IMG/VR virus record: IMGVR_UViG_3300008952_000316
Coordinates: 1 to 23,179 of that record
Length of the DNA stretch: 23,179 nt
Origin: a virus
Strand: one strand, 5' to 3'
A model generated the notes under the pieces. That model was not told where the DNA came from, ran no database searches, and saw only the letters and a list, made by a program, of their open reading frames with translations. Each line of letters starts with the position of its first letter. The first letter of the stretch is position 1. The position numbers and the translations under genes were made by a program. Positions 5,805 through 13,273 of this stretch are shown here, piece by piece.

Positions 5805-6255
5805 CTGATTTCAATAACCTCTTTTTACCATTACCAATATCAATTTTTTTCGGTCGTTTCGACTCAGGTAACACTTTTTTCAAAGTGATACTAATCAAAC
5901 CATCCTGTAAATCTGCACTTTCTACCTCAACATAGTCTTGTAAAGTCCAAGTTCTAGTAAAAGTTCTATTAGCAATGCCTTTATGCACATATTCATTCTT
6001 TTTAGATTCTTGATTACCTGAAACGGTCAAACTAGAATCTTGTGGATCATGTTCTACAGAAAGTTCCTTTTCAGAAAATCCTGCAACAGCAATTTCTATA
6101 ACCCATGTATCATCATCTCCCTTAATTATATTATATGGAGGATAAGGTGAAGGTGTAGATTTTGCTGCTTCAAAACTAGCTAATTTATCCCATAATTGTT
6201 CAAAACCAACAAAATAAGGATCCAGTTTACCAACTTGTGCAAATGTAAATGTCAT
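5794..6255 (-). CDS. hsp20: Small heat-shock protein (Hsp20 family)
   Basis: The 153-aa protein contains an alpha-crystallin domain at about 40-140: P-P-Y-N-I-I-K, W-V-I-E-I-A-V-A-G-F, L-T-V-S-G, then the F-T-R-T-W-T-L strand and D-G-L-I-S-I-T-L. These are the conserved A-x-x-x-G-F and final G-x-L-x-I-x-L-type strands of IbpA-like chaperones. Such holdases keep unfolding proteins soluble in the cytoplasm. Hsp20 genes are frequent in marine T4-like phages, where a role in head or tail assembly is suspected. AGGAG precedes ATG 6255, and a late-type TATAAATA box lies 70 nt upstream. The end overlaps the next gene by 11 nt. Confidence 0.93.
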   Translation of the reverse strand: MTFTFAQVGKLDPYFVGFEQLWDKLASFEAAKSTPSPYPPYNIIKGDDDTWVIEIAVAGFSEKELSVEHDPQDSSLTVSGNQESKKNEYVHKGIANRTFTRTWTLQDYVEVESADLQDGLISITLKKVLPESKRPKKIDIGNGKKRLLKSDES

Positions 6256-6292
6256 AATTTTTTCTCCTAAAAATTTAGCAAGATTAATATTA

Positions 6293-6317
6293 ATGAGCCT
6301 TAAAATTAAGCACTCAT
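6293..6317. repeat. Imperfect inverted repeat in the hsp20 leader
   Basis: ATGAG-C-CTTAA and TTAAG-CA-CTCAT pair across a 2-nt centre. It falls between the TATAAATA box and hsp20, so the hsp20 leader RNA could fold here. No U-tract argues against a simple terminator. Confidence 0.6.
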
Positions 6318-6324
6318 AAAATTA

Positions 6325-6332
6325 TATTTATA
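6325..6332 (-). promoter_or_regulatory. TATAAATA box, candidate late promoter for hsp20
   Basis: The minus strand carries TATAAATA 70 nt upstream of hsp20, overlapping the stop of the 33-aa ORF. A TTGCCA hexamer lies 6 nt further upstream, without a good -10 at the right distance. A late signal is thus the simpler reading. Confidence 0.6.
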
Positions 6333-6429
6333 AAAATTTGGCAATCGCCCTAAGAACGAAATACCAAAAAGAAAAGCAGAATAATAAAATTCCACCCCAT
6401 ACCAACATCTTAACATAATCAAAATTCAT
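6328..6429 (-). CDS. 33-aa single-span membrane peptide
   Basis: ATG 6429 has GGAG five nt upstream and overlaps the end of the SemiSWEET-like gene by 11 nt. The product MNFDYVKMLVWGGILLFCFS continues into WYFVLRAIAKFL. It gives a single hydrophobic span (about 8-26) with a basic C-terminus. The good ribosome site, coupling and topology support a real gene. It may accompany the transporter; no family is recognisable at this length. Confidence 0.6.
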   Translation of the reverse strand: MNFDYVKMLVWGGILLFCFSFWYFVLRAIAKFL

Positions 6430-6676
6430 ACTTTCTCCATACAATCATACAAATAATAGTAGCCAACAACCCAAACGAATAATTTATCCATAACCAAAAT
6501 CCAGGATCTTTTTGCAAAACAATATAAACCAACCCTGAAGAATATCCCACAAAATTAACACCCAACATAATAAAACTCACATCTTTAGAACTCCTATTTT
6601 TCACCATTTTATATATTTGAGGAATATATGCTCCACTAAAACATACTGTCAACAATATCCCAAAAAACTCTTCCAT
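6419..6676 (-). CDS. SemiSWEET-like PQ-loop transporter
   Basis: The 85-aa protein has three predicted membrane spans (about 3-20, 35-54, 62-80). A PQ motif sits at the end of the first (G-A-Y-I-P-Q-I-Y-K-M, P19-Q20), followed by R-S-S-K-D-V-S-F, the usual PQ-loop continuation. One PQ-loop repeat in about 85-95 residues is the size and plan of bacterial SemiSWEET proteins. These dimerise and move sugars by facilitated diffusion across the inner membrane. The substrate cannot be read from the sequence; other PQ-loop proteins move amino acids. It lies between an oxygenase and a micro-membrane ORF. AAAGG precedes the start. Confidence 0.78.
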   Translation of the reverse strand: MEEFFGILLTVCFSGAYIPQIYKMVKNRSSKDVSFIMLGVNFVGYSSGLVYIVLQKDPGFWLWINYSFGLLATIICMIVWRKYEF

Positions 6677-6691
6677 AATATATTACCTTTT

Positions 6692-7327
6692 TTACCTAAG
6701 CGGTGGACCACTCACCCATTGAACCATAGATTCTCTTATCCCCTTAGTAACAGGAGTAACTTTATGCGACATATAAGAAGGAAAACATATTACAGTTCCC
6801 TTTCCCCTCGGGAAAACTTGTGGTGTCGAAGATTCATGCATCATAACTTCACCACCTTCATAATCATCTTCATCAGATAATTGAACTATCATAGAAACTT
6901 TTCTCATATTTGTACTAGGGCCACAATCTGCGTGCCAATCATAAAAATTTCCTGTTTCATCTTCAGAACCATAATATCTAGCAAATTGAATTAATTCCAT
7001 ACTTCCAAGTAAATCAAATTTCCACATATTATTATTGGCCTCTACTACCATATCTCCCATTTTTTCATAAATCCAAGTAGTTTCCTCTATAATATCTATC
7101 CAAGCAGTAGAAGTTCTTCTTATAGTATTATCAACACCTTGAGCAACATCTTGATATTCGGCAAGCGATGCTTCATTGAATTCTAAAGTATCAGCATATT
7201 TTCTTATTTTTTGAATTTCTATATCATTAAAACCGTCTTTAAAAAAATACCACCCACAAGGTTCTGTACTATGATAAAAAGGTTGAGATTGCCGACTTAA
7301 TAAAAAATCATTATATAACATATTCAT
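6692..7327 (-). CDS. 2-oxoglutarate/Fe(II) oxygenase, PKHD/prolyl-hydroxylase type
   Basis: The 211-aa protein carries a double-stranded beta-helix oxygenase core. The iron ligands are W-H-A-D (H132, D134) and H188 in F-P-S-Y-M-S-H-K-V-T-P-V-T, with R198 positioned to bind 2-oxoglutarate. E-G-G-E-V (157-161) is the usual strand before the catalytic His. These enzymes hydroxylate protein side chains (often Pro, Lys or Asp) or small molecules, releasing succinate and CO2. The target is unknown. It lies directly after the ribonucleotide reductase (10 nt) and before the SemiSWEET-like gene. AGGGGA precedes ATG 7327. All catalytic residues are present. Confidence 0.88.
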   Translation of the reverse strand: MNMLYNDFLLSRQSQPFYHSTEPCGWYFFKDGFNDIEIQKIRKYADTLEFNEASLAEYQDVAQGVDNTIRRTSTAWIDIIEETTWIYEKMGDMVVEANNNMWKFDLLGSMELIQFARYYGSEDETGNFYDWHADCGPSTNMRKVSMIVQLSDEDDYEGGEVMMHESSTPQVFPRGKGTVICFPSYMSHKVTPVTKGIRESMVQWVSGPPLR

Positions 7328-7337
7328 TTAACATCCC

Positions 7338-9332
7338 CTAAAATATTTCACACGAACTACCCGAACAAGCTAATTCTCCTTGCAGATCAGTGTTATCTTC
7401 AATTTCAATTATATTTTCAATATTTATAGATTTTACATATTTAGTCAATTTTTCATATTCATCCTTACCACAGTCCTCAAAAGGCGCTTGTACATAGGTT
7501 CCATTATCATATGGTAAAAAAGACAAACCATTAAAAGAATCTTGATTATCCCACACCCATGACCCCACAGATGTCCATTCATCACTTTTAACAGAAACAG
7601 TTGCAGACACATTATGGCTATTCATACCTTTATTATGTCCTGGAGTAATCCAATTATCTTTAAAATGTTTTATTCTTTCCAAGAATTTTGTTACATCTTC
7701 CTTTCGTGTAATAGCACCTTCTGGGGCTCTTACAGGAATAGTTATAACAGCTCCTGGACCAAATACTTCATCTTCAACCAATTCTGGGATTTCTTCTACC
7801 AAATATTTATAAATAGCTTCATTTTTCCCAACCCTAATTCGACGTTTATAGTAATCACTATGCCATGCATGAATTCCAGAAGAAGTGCCCAGAACCAAAC
7901 TACCTGTCCCCTCTGGTTTTATACAAGTAACACGTCTAGCAGGATTTATACCCAATAATCCAGCAACTCGTTTATTTTCCTCTACGGCACATTTTGAAGC
8001 TTCATAAAAACTATAATCATTATAATCGACTGAAGCAAGTCCAGTCAAAGAAACACCCAATAACGATTCCTTTTCTGTCATTTTTTTCCACTCAGGCCTT
8101 AAATAATGAAAATCCGTATAAGACGCTTGTAGAGTACCGATAAATGCAGCTGCTTTAGCACGTCTTTCCAAATCTTCTTGATTTTCCAACCCCGAAACAT
8201 TTATCGAAGTCAAATTACAAAACTGAAAAGGATTTAAAGCAATTTCACAACACGGATTAGAACCTAAATTAGTATCATTAGTAAAATATAATCCTGGTTC
8301 ACCACTACCACTTTCAACTAAAATATTCCATTTATCAGTAAACGTTTCTTTATCTATCATAGGTCTTGCAACCATAATAGAATTATTACTTCTAGAACGT
8401 TCAGGATAAAGATAATACCATTCTATTTTTCCTTCATCTTTAAGTTTATTATAATCTGTTTCAGGCAAATATACTTCAACCGTTTTACAATAGGTTTCAT
8501 CTCTCCAAACATTCACCCTAACATTATAAACTCCATTTTCTGCAGTCAAAACTTCTTCAATAACACCATCATAAGCAGATTTACATTTTAACATTTCTTT
8601 ATCATCAATACTAAATAATGAAATTAATGCACTTCTACGAATACCTCCAGCAAGTACTGCATCAGCAATTATACACTGAATATCATGGCATTCAAGAGGT
8701 GTTAATTTATCACCATCCTTTTTCCTATCCAACATAGACTGTATCATATTCAAACTTTTTTTCAATGGTTCTGGTCCAGGAGCTTTTCCGCCACTAATAA
8801 CCAACTGTGCACCCTTTTCCCTAACACCCCTATAATCAAATAGTGGTAAAGTTTTCCCATGGAAATATGCTTTCATCAACATTTTTACAGCATCCGCCCA
8901 ACCTTCTATAGAATCTTGTATTAGATACCGTCTTGATTTTAAAGGTTTTCTTATCTCAGGCAATTGGTCAACATGATGTCTCTGAACACTATAACCAACT
9001 CCTGCTCCTGACAATAATAAAAACATAGTCTCCGAAAATGTCAAGGTGTCTACAACAGGTAAATATGAACAATTAAACATTCTTGAAGGATTAACATCAA
9101 TTGCCATACCTGCAAATTGCATAGAACGCATTGATGGTATTACTTTCTTTTGATATACTAATTGATAAACATCTTCTATTTCATCCTTTAATCTAGGATA
9201 TTTATCAATGTGCATTTGTTTATTTCTGTCTACCGTTTCTTTAAAAGTTTCTCTTCTACTTTTCTCTGGCAAATACTTCGCATATTTCATATAATGAATT
9301 ACATCACTCATTAACTCTAGATTTGTTTCCAT
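7338..9332 (-). CDS. nrdJ: Adenosylcobalamin-dependent class II ribonucleotide reductase (monomeric type)
   Basis: The 664-aa enzyme reduces ribonucleotides to deoxyribonucleotides using a B12-generated thiyl radical. It has N-P-C-C-E-I with C361 and E363, then C372, plus C88 (M-F-N-C-S-Y). The spacings Cys-x-Glu and +11 to the next Cys match C408, E410 and C419 of the Lactobacillus triphosphate reductase. The C-terminus C-S-G-S-S-C (656-661) matches its reducing pair. F-D-Y-R-G-V-R-E-K-G-A and G-G-K-A-P-G-P are monomeric class II hallmarks. No small radical subunit (nrdB) lies nearby, as expected. About 45 extra residues (around 258-305) interrupt the loop before R-S-N-N-S. GGAG precedes ATG 9332. 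Confidence 0.9.
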   Translation of the reverse strand: METNLELMSDVIHYMKYAKYLPEKSRRETFKETVDRNKQMHIDKYPRLKDEIEDVYQLVYQKKVIPSMRSMQFAGMAIDVNPSRMFNCSYLPVVDTLTFSETMFLLLSGAGVGYSVQRHHVDQLPEIRKPLKSRRYLIQDSIEGWADAVKMLMKAYFHGKTLPLFDYRGVREKGAQLVISGGKAPGPEPLKKSLNMIQSMLDRKKDGDKLTPLECHDIQCIIADAVLAGGIRRSALISLFSIDDKEMLKCKSAYDGVIEEVLTAENGVYNVRVNVWRDETYCKTVEVYLPETDYNKLKDEGKIEWYYLYPERSRSNNSIMVARPMIDKETFTDKWNILVESGSGEPGLYFTNDTNLGSNPCCEIALNPFQFCNLTSINVSGLENQEDLERRAKAAAFIGTLQASYTDFHYLRPEWKKMTEKESLLGVSLTGLASVDYNDYSFYEASKCAVEENKRVAGLLGINPARRVTCIKPEGTGSLVLGTSSGIHAWHSDYYKRRIRVGKNEAIYKYLVEEIPELVEDEVFGPGAVITIPVRAPEGAITRKEDVTKFLERIKHFKDNWITPGHNKGMNSHNVSATVSVKSDEWTSVGSWVWDNQDSFNGLSFLPYDNGTYVQAPFEDCGKDEYEKLTKYVKSINIENIIEIEDNTDLQGELACSGSSCEIF

Positions 9333-9342
9333 TCTTTTCTCC

Positions 9343-10347
9343 TCAACATTTTCTCCATTCAGTTAATCTTACTCTTGCTCTAAGTCCTTCGTAAATATTA
9401 TTTTCTATAATTGCTTTTACATTTAAATTTCTAATAAACATTTCATTAACATCTTTATCCTTAATATAATCAGGCCAAATACAAATCTTACATCCCTTAT
9501 TTATCAAATGTTCCATTTTATTAACTAACGATTTGTTTCTACATTCATTGTCAAAAACAAAATTCAGTGTATCAATATCAAATAAGTCAATACTACTGAC
9601 AAGATCACTCCCAGCGACAGCAATACTATTATCCATAAACATACTGTCAAAAGGACCCTCAAAAACGTAAATATCCTTTTCCCTATCCACTTTATCCATA
9701 CCAAAAATTTTTGCATGGTTTTCATGGATTTTTATTGTAATGTATCTAAGATTAGATACCCCTACACTTCTCCCCTGTAATGCTATTAATTCTTTTTTAT
9801 CGTTGTAAAATGGAATTACTATACGATTATCATTAGACAACAAATTGTCATGTCCATCTACAATATCACTAACAAACAAATCAAAATTGTCCGTATAGTA
9901 TAGTTCTTCTAATTTTGGAATTTTTCTATCGATCAAATACTTCTTGGCAGGATGGTCATCATTTAATTCATAAACACCAATCACATTATCAGAAAGATCA
10001 CATAAAGATTTCTTAAAGACAGGAGCTGAAAATTTATATTCAGCTGGTTTAGTAGACGAGGATTTTTTCCAATCACCTTTAGAAAAATTTTCTAAAACAT
10101 ATTGTTTATGTAATACTGGATCCAAATACTTAATAAAATTTGATAACGTAGTTCCCATTCCACAATTATGACACTTATACAATAATGAATTCTTTTTCTT
10201 GTATAAAAATCCTCTAGTCTTATTAGGATTTTTCTTAGAATCTCCACAATAAGGACACCTAAACGAAAATAAGTGATCCTTTTTTCTAGTAAATTTATCT
10301 AATCTTGAAGACAAATAGCCCGCAAACTTTACATCTATATGAATCAT
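9343..10347 (-). CDS. DNA primase (T4 gp61-like)
   Basis: The 334-aa protein makes RNA primers for lagging-strand synthesis with the gp41 helicase. An N-terminal zinc-binding motif (C31-P-Y-C34 and C59-H-N-C62) reads template. A TOPRIM fold follows, with E230-G-P-F-D234 and V-F-D266-N-E as metal ligands. R-I-V-I-P-F-Y-N-D (175-183) is the strand motif before TOPRIM in DnaG-type primases. Length fits T4 gp61 (about 340). It starts the unit from the promoter at 10.39 kb, with GAGGGTG upstream of ATG 10347, and is followed closely by nrdJ. This suggests co-expression of priming and nucleotide supply. Confidence 0.92.
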   Translation of the reverse strand: MIHIDVKFAGYLSSRLDKFTRKKDHLFSFRCPYCGDSKKNPNKTRGFLYKKKNSLLYKCHNCGMGTTLSNFIKYLDPVLHKQYVLENFSKGDWKKSSSTKPAEYKFSAPVFKKSLCDLSDNVIGVYELNDDHPAKKYLIDRKIPKLEELYYTDNFDLFVSDIVDGHDNLLSNDNRIVIPFYNDKKELIALQGRSVGVSNLRYITIKIHENHAKIFGMDKVDREKDIYVFEGPFDSMFMDNSIAVAGSDLVSSIDLFDIDTLNFVFDNECRNKSLVNKMEHLINKGCKICIWPDYIKDKDVNEMFIRNLNVKAIIENNIYEGLRARVRLTEWRKC

Positions 10348-10379
10348 TAAACATCACCCTCACTGGATACATTATTAAT

Positions 10380-10408
10380 ATTATAACATATTATCAATCA
10401 AATGGCAA
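10380..10408 (-). promoter_or_regulatory. Host sigma70-type promoter for the primase-nrdJ unit
   Basis: TTGCCA (10408-10403), 17-bp spacer, TATAAT (10385-10380), with TGT just before the -10 (extended -10). The expected start of transcription is about 25 nt before the primase ATG. Confidence 0.82.
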
Positions 10409-10413
10409 GTTTT

Positions 10414-10620
10414 TTATTTGATAAGTTGAACTAAAGTCAAAATTGTACTGATAAATGCTGGAAGTCCTGCTCCAAGTATAACAAGTTTCCAACCAAGTTT
10501 TAACGTCATATCTATACGTTCTAACCTAATTTCTACATCATGTAAATGATTATCTTTTAGTTCTTTAATATCAGACTCGATCGTATCGAGTCTATTCATT
10601 ATAATTTCAGTTGTGTCCAT
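10414..10620 (-). CDS. 68-aa coiled-coil plus membrane-anchor protein (XhlA/holin-accessory-like)
   Basis: An amphipathic helix (residues 1-38, D-T-I-E-S-D-I-K-E-L-K-D-N...V-E-I-R-L-E-R-I-D) is followed by one hydrophobic span (about 42-66, LGWKLVILGAGLPAFISTIL). This layout resembles haemolysin XhlA-type phage proteins that work with holins, and also generic phage inner-membrane proteins. GGAG lies about 9 nt before ATG 10620. It ends just before the primase promoter, so it is last in its unit. A lysis role is inference from layout. Confidence 0.7.
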   Translation of the reverse strand: MDTTEIIMNRLDTIESDIKELKDNHLHDVEIRLERIDMTLKLGWKLVILGAGLPAFISTILTLVQLIK

Positions 10621-10659
10621 TGAAAATCACTCCGTCATAATACAGAAATAAATATTGCA

Positions 10660-11217
10660 TTACCTTTTCCTTCTTTTTCGTTTAACTTCCGTAGCAAACT
10701 TTTTCCAATTCAATTTCTTGTTTCTTCTGATAACCCTTTTTTGTCGTTTTTTGGAAACAGGGGGATTACCAGTTAATCCAGAAATTTCACCAGCCGCTAC
10801 GCTATTAGTAGGAGCGTTTTCTAACAACAGTTTATTAAAATCTACAATTTCCCTTTCAGTAAGAAGTTTATGATCATTAATATATTTGTTAAATGTTTTT
10901 TCTATTAACAATTTATCATCCAACGTTGCATGACAGTATTCTTTAATCAAAAACAAAGCAGAAGCTAAACTACCTAATTTTCCTCTCATAAAAGGAATTT
11001 TTTGAACAATCTTTTTCAAATTATATACTAATCTATGAAAAGTATTATATGATCGTTTTTCTTCTGCTGTTTTTCTTTGGCGTCTACTTTTTAAAACTTT
11101 CCCATCATCATCAATCACACCCAACTTATAAGCTTCGGTATTTTCCCAAGGAGTGACCAGCAATTTCACAAATCTATATGCAAGATAAGTATCAACAGCA
11201 GATTTAACGATAGACAT
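10660..11217 (-). CDS. Conserved marine T4-like phage protein, basic C-terminus, unknown function
   Basis: The 185-aa protein begins MSIVKSAVDTYLAYRFVKLL, then T-P-W-E-N-T-E-A-Y-K-L-G-V-I-D. This N-terminal pattern is one I associate with a conserved structural/assembly protein of T4-like marine phages, though no role is established to my knowledge. The middle is helical (K-I-P-F-M-R-G-K-L-G-S-L-A-S-A-L). The C-terminal 35 residues are very basic (K-K-R-Q-K-R-V-I-R-R-N-K-K and K-R-K-R-R-K-R), suggesting nucleic acid contact. Its start overlaps the preceding stop (TAATG), so it is coupled to the 133-aa gene. Confidence 0.8.
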   Translation of the reverse strand: MSIVKSAVDTYLAYRFVKLLVTPWENTEAYKLGVIDDDGKVLKSRRQRKTAEEKRSYNTFHRLVYNLKKIVQKIPFMRGKLGSLASALFLIKEYCHATLDDKLLIEKTFNKYINDHKLLTEREIVDFNKLLLENAPTNSVAAGEISGLTGNPPVSKKRQKRVIRRNKKLNWKKFATEVKRKRRKR

Positions 11218-11618
11218 TACTTCTCTTCCCTTAATATTGCTATTATTTGTTTATTTAAAGAAATTTCCACAGTATTCAAAACTAAAAAATCTTCAGAAAT
11301 TCCAAAAATTTGCTCAGGTATTCTTTCCATATAAACCAAAACAGTTTTCAGCAGAGGCCAATATTTGTCTTCCAGTTTAAAGAACAAAATCCTTAAGGCA
11401 TTTTTATCACCAAATACATTGAATAGAAGAATAAGATGACCTATAATCAATCTATCCTTAAATATTCCGTCATTTAAAAATCTATTAAATAATCTTTTGA
11501 TATATTTAATATGATTTAAGTCATCGTAAAATTCTTCTATTCCAGTACATGATGCGTTGTTATAATTGGAGGCAGCAAATAATATAAAATTATCATCTGT
11601 AAGAAAATCAAAATCCAC
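11217..11618 (-). CDS. Conserved T4-like phage protein, unknown function
   Basis: The 133-aa product starts at GTG 11618 (GGAG ten nt upstream). It reads D-D-N-F-I-L-F-A-A-S-N-Y-N-N-A-S-C, E-E-F-Y-D-D-L, I-K-Y-I-K-R-L-F-N-R-F and H-L-I-L-L-F-N-V-F-G. This all-helical pattern recurs as a small conserved gene in T4-like marine phages, usually next to the basic protein that follows here. The gene order and TAATG coupling to the 185-aa gene support joint function, perhaps in virion assembly. That is inference. Confidence 0.78.
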   Translation of the reverse strand: MDFDFLTDDNFILFAASNYNNASCTGIEEFYDDLNHIKYIKRLFNRFLNDGIFKDRLIIGHLILLFNVFGDKNALRILFFKLEDKYWPLLKTVLVYMERIPEQIFGISEDFLVLNTVEISLNKQIIAILREEK

Positions 11619-11634
11619 AAATCACCATCTCCCT

Positions 11635-11850
11635 CTAAGCAGGATTAGCTTGATCAGCTACTGTTATTTCTTGGGTTTTAGTTGCAGTAAAAACTTCTTC
11701 GGATGCTTCCTGCCAAACAACATTTTTTCCTGCTCCCTCATAAACCATTTCACCATTAGTAATTATTGCCCAAGCAGCTGCTACATCAGCAGCTTCCACT
11801 TCAACAGTAACATCTAATGCTCTATTATAACTAATTCTAAAATTCGCCAT
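11635..11850 (-). CDS. 71-aa small protein, paralogue of the gene at 4.6 kb
   Basis: The sequence A-N-F-R-I-S-Y-N-R-A-L-D-V-T-V-E-V-E-A-A-D, helix A-A-A-W-A-I-I-T-N-G, K-N-V-V-W and final T-Q-E-I-T align end to end with the 67-aa protein at 4522-4725. Strand-helix-strand organisation is likely. It sits between the probable structural protein and the 133-aa gene, with AAAGGAG before ATG 11850. Function unknown. Confidence 0.75.
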   Translation of the reverse strand: MANFRISYNRALDVTVEVEAADVAAAWAIITNGEMVYEGAGKNVVWQEASEEVFTATKTQEITVADQANPA

Positions 11851-11870
11851 TATTTTATGTCTCCTTTATA

Positions 11871-12833
11871 TTACGCTGGGAACCTTATATTTTCATGATC
11901 ACCCGTTATTGTTCCACTAGCAACCAATGTTTCATAATGCACCCTTCCTGCACGTCCACCTGTTCCAGCTGTCCGTTTCACCCAACCTGGCGTGATCCCT
12001 TGACCACCTGTACCCAATGCAGCAATTGCAGTTGCAGTATCACCAGTTAATGAATGACTAGATCCTGTACCAACATCAGTGATATCAATATATGCATCTC
12101 CATCAGCTGTAGTTTTTAACCGAACTCCAGGCGAAGGTGTTTTGCCTTGAATATAATATTTTGTTCCATTAACTAAACCTTCGACATCTCCTCCACCACC
12201 ATTTGAATAAGTAACTGGATCATTTTCGTTCAATGCATTGACTTGAGCATTAGTCAATACAATTTCATCACCTGAAGCACTCGCTTTGGAGCTATCAGAA
12301 CCATCAAACGTTGCAGCAGTTGGAGGATCTATTGCAACCGTTGGAACTGTTTCGTAACTAGATCCAACATTTGTAACAGTAACACTAGTTACTTGACCAT
12401 TAGTAACAACAGCATCACCATCTGCACTAGCACCGCCTCCACCCGTGACAGATACATCAGCATCCGCAGCATTAATATAACCTGAACCTGAAGTCACAAT
12501 TGCAATTTCTGTTACATTATCTTCACCAGAACTTGCTTCGGCATTATCCACACCAAAAATCGCATTCGCATCAACATCAGATAAATGTCGAGGAGGATTT
12601 CTCCTTATTGTAGCCGGATTTCCTGTTGATCCGGCATATACCTTAGTCAGAGTAACCTGACTAGTAGAATCAACTGTTTTTACCCTATAAGGGACATCAG
12701 CCATAACTAAAATATCACCCACAGTTATATTATCTGTGGCCGTATTCGTAAATCCAGTAACCGTAGCACTAGCATTAGTAGCTGTAAGAGTACCATTAAC
12801 AGTTCCTGAATCAACATTTCCCCATAAACTCAT
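11871..12833 (-). CDS. Probable virion structural protein with GSGY beta repeats
   Basis: The 320-aa protein is Gly/Thr/Ala-rich, low in charged residues and beta-like throughout. Repeats of the form V-T-S-G-S-G-Y...V-S-V-T-G-G-G-G and V-T-N-V-G-S-S-Y...V-P-T-V-A-I (about 112-170) are typical of phage fibre or decoration proteins. The end (G-W-V-K-R-T-A-G-T-G-G-R-A-G-R-V-H-Y-E-T-L-V-A) matches a C-terminal pattern I associate with marine T4-like structural proteins. GGAG precedes ATG 12833. G+C and Ala content look higher than in neighbours, as is common for highly expressed virion genes. Likely a head-decoration or fibre-type protein. Confidence 0.78.
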   Translation of the reverse strand: MSLWGNVDSGTVNGTLTATNASATVTGFTNTATDNITVGDILVMADVPYRVKTVDSTSQVTLTKVYAGSTGNPATIRRNPPRHLSDVDANAIFGVDNAEASSGEDNVTEIAIVTSGSGYINAADADVSVTGGGGASADGDAVVTNGQVTSVTVTNVGSSYETVPTVAIDPPTAATFDGSDSSKASASGDEIVLTNAQVNALNENDPVTYSNGGGGDVEGLVNGTKYYIQGKTPSPGVRLKTTADGDAYIDITDVGTGSSHSLTGDTATAIAALGTGGQGITPGWVKRTAGTGGRAGRVHYETLVASGTITGDHENIRFPA

Positions 12834-12856
12834 TATTCTTTCTCCTTTTGTTTATA

Positions 12857-13273
12857 CTATTTAGTTTTTTTCTTATTTAGAATTTTTCGGACTGTTTCAC
12901 GATACTGTTTAGTTCTACCATCAATTCTACCGGATTTAGTATGACGTCCAACCTTTTTTTCTTCTGCCTTTTCGTCCTTACCTTTCCAATTCTTATCAAC
13001 ATAATCAAAAAATTCCTTTTTCTTAGCTCCCTTTAAATCATCTGGTTCATTTACCCCAAATTTTTTCATGGCTTTCTTAAAGAATTTTTGGTATGCAGTA
13101 TCTTTTTCTTCTGTTTGATTTGGTGATTGATCACCCAAATTAGTTTTGACCATTTCAACTTCGTCTTCAGTCGCATTACCTTGAAGAACACTCTGAATAG
13201 CATTTACCAAAGAAGGATCAGATAAATCAAACCCGCCAATCAAATCTTCAGTTTTTTTATTTGTCTCAGACAT
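12857..13273 (-). CDS. 138-aa charged protein, probable head or core assembly
   Basis: The N-terminal half is acidic. The middle reads A-Y-Q-K-F-F-K-K-A-M-K-K-F-G-V, then K-K-K-E-F-F-D-Y-V-D-K-N-W-K-G, a motif that occurs at the end of several marine phage structural or scaffold-like proteins. The C-terminus is basic (K-S-G-R-I-D-G-R-T-K-Q-Y-R-E-T). GGGGAG lies 6 nt before ATG 13273, and the start overlaps the end of the Ntn-hydrolase-like gene by 8 nt. Placement next to the structural gene supports an assembly role; no enzyme motif is visible. Confidence 0.7.
   Translation of the reverse strand: MSETNKKTEDLIGGFDLSDPSLVNAIQSVLQGNATEDEVEMVKTNLGDQSPNQTEEKDTAYQKFFKKAMKKFGVNEPDDLKGAKKKEFFDYVDKNWKGKDEKAEEKKVGRHTKSGRIDGRTKQYRETVRKILNKKKTK

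Noticed and set aside
6339-6344. TTGCCA hexamer upstream of hsp20 as a further sigma70-type promoter
   Set aside because: The hexamer 17 bp downstream is TTTTAT, a poor -10; the overlapping TATAAATA box is the better explanation.
7411-7811. TATAAATA octamers inside nrdJ (7411-7418 and 7804-7811, minus strand)
   Set aside because: They lie deep in a long coding sequence with no gene start shortly downstream; expected by chance in AT-rich DNA.
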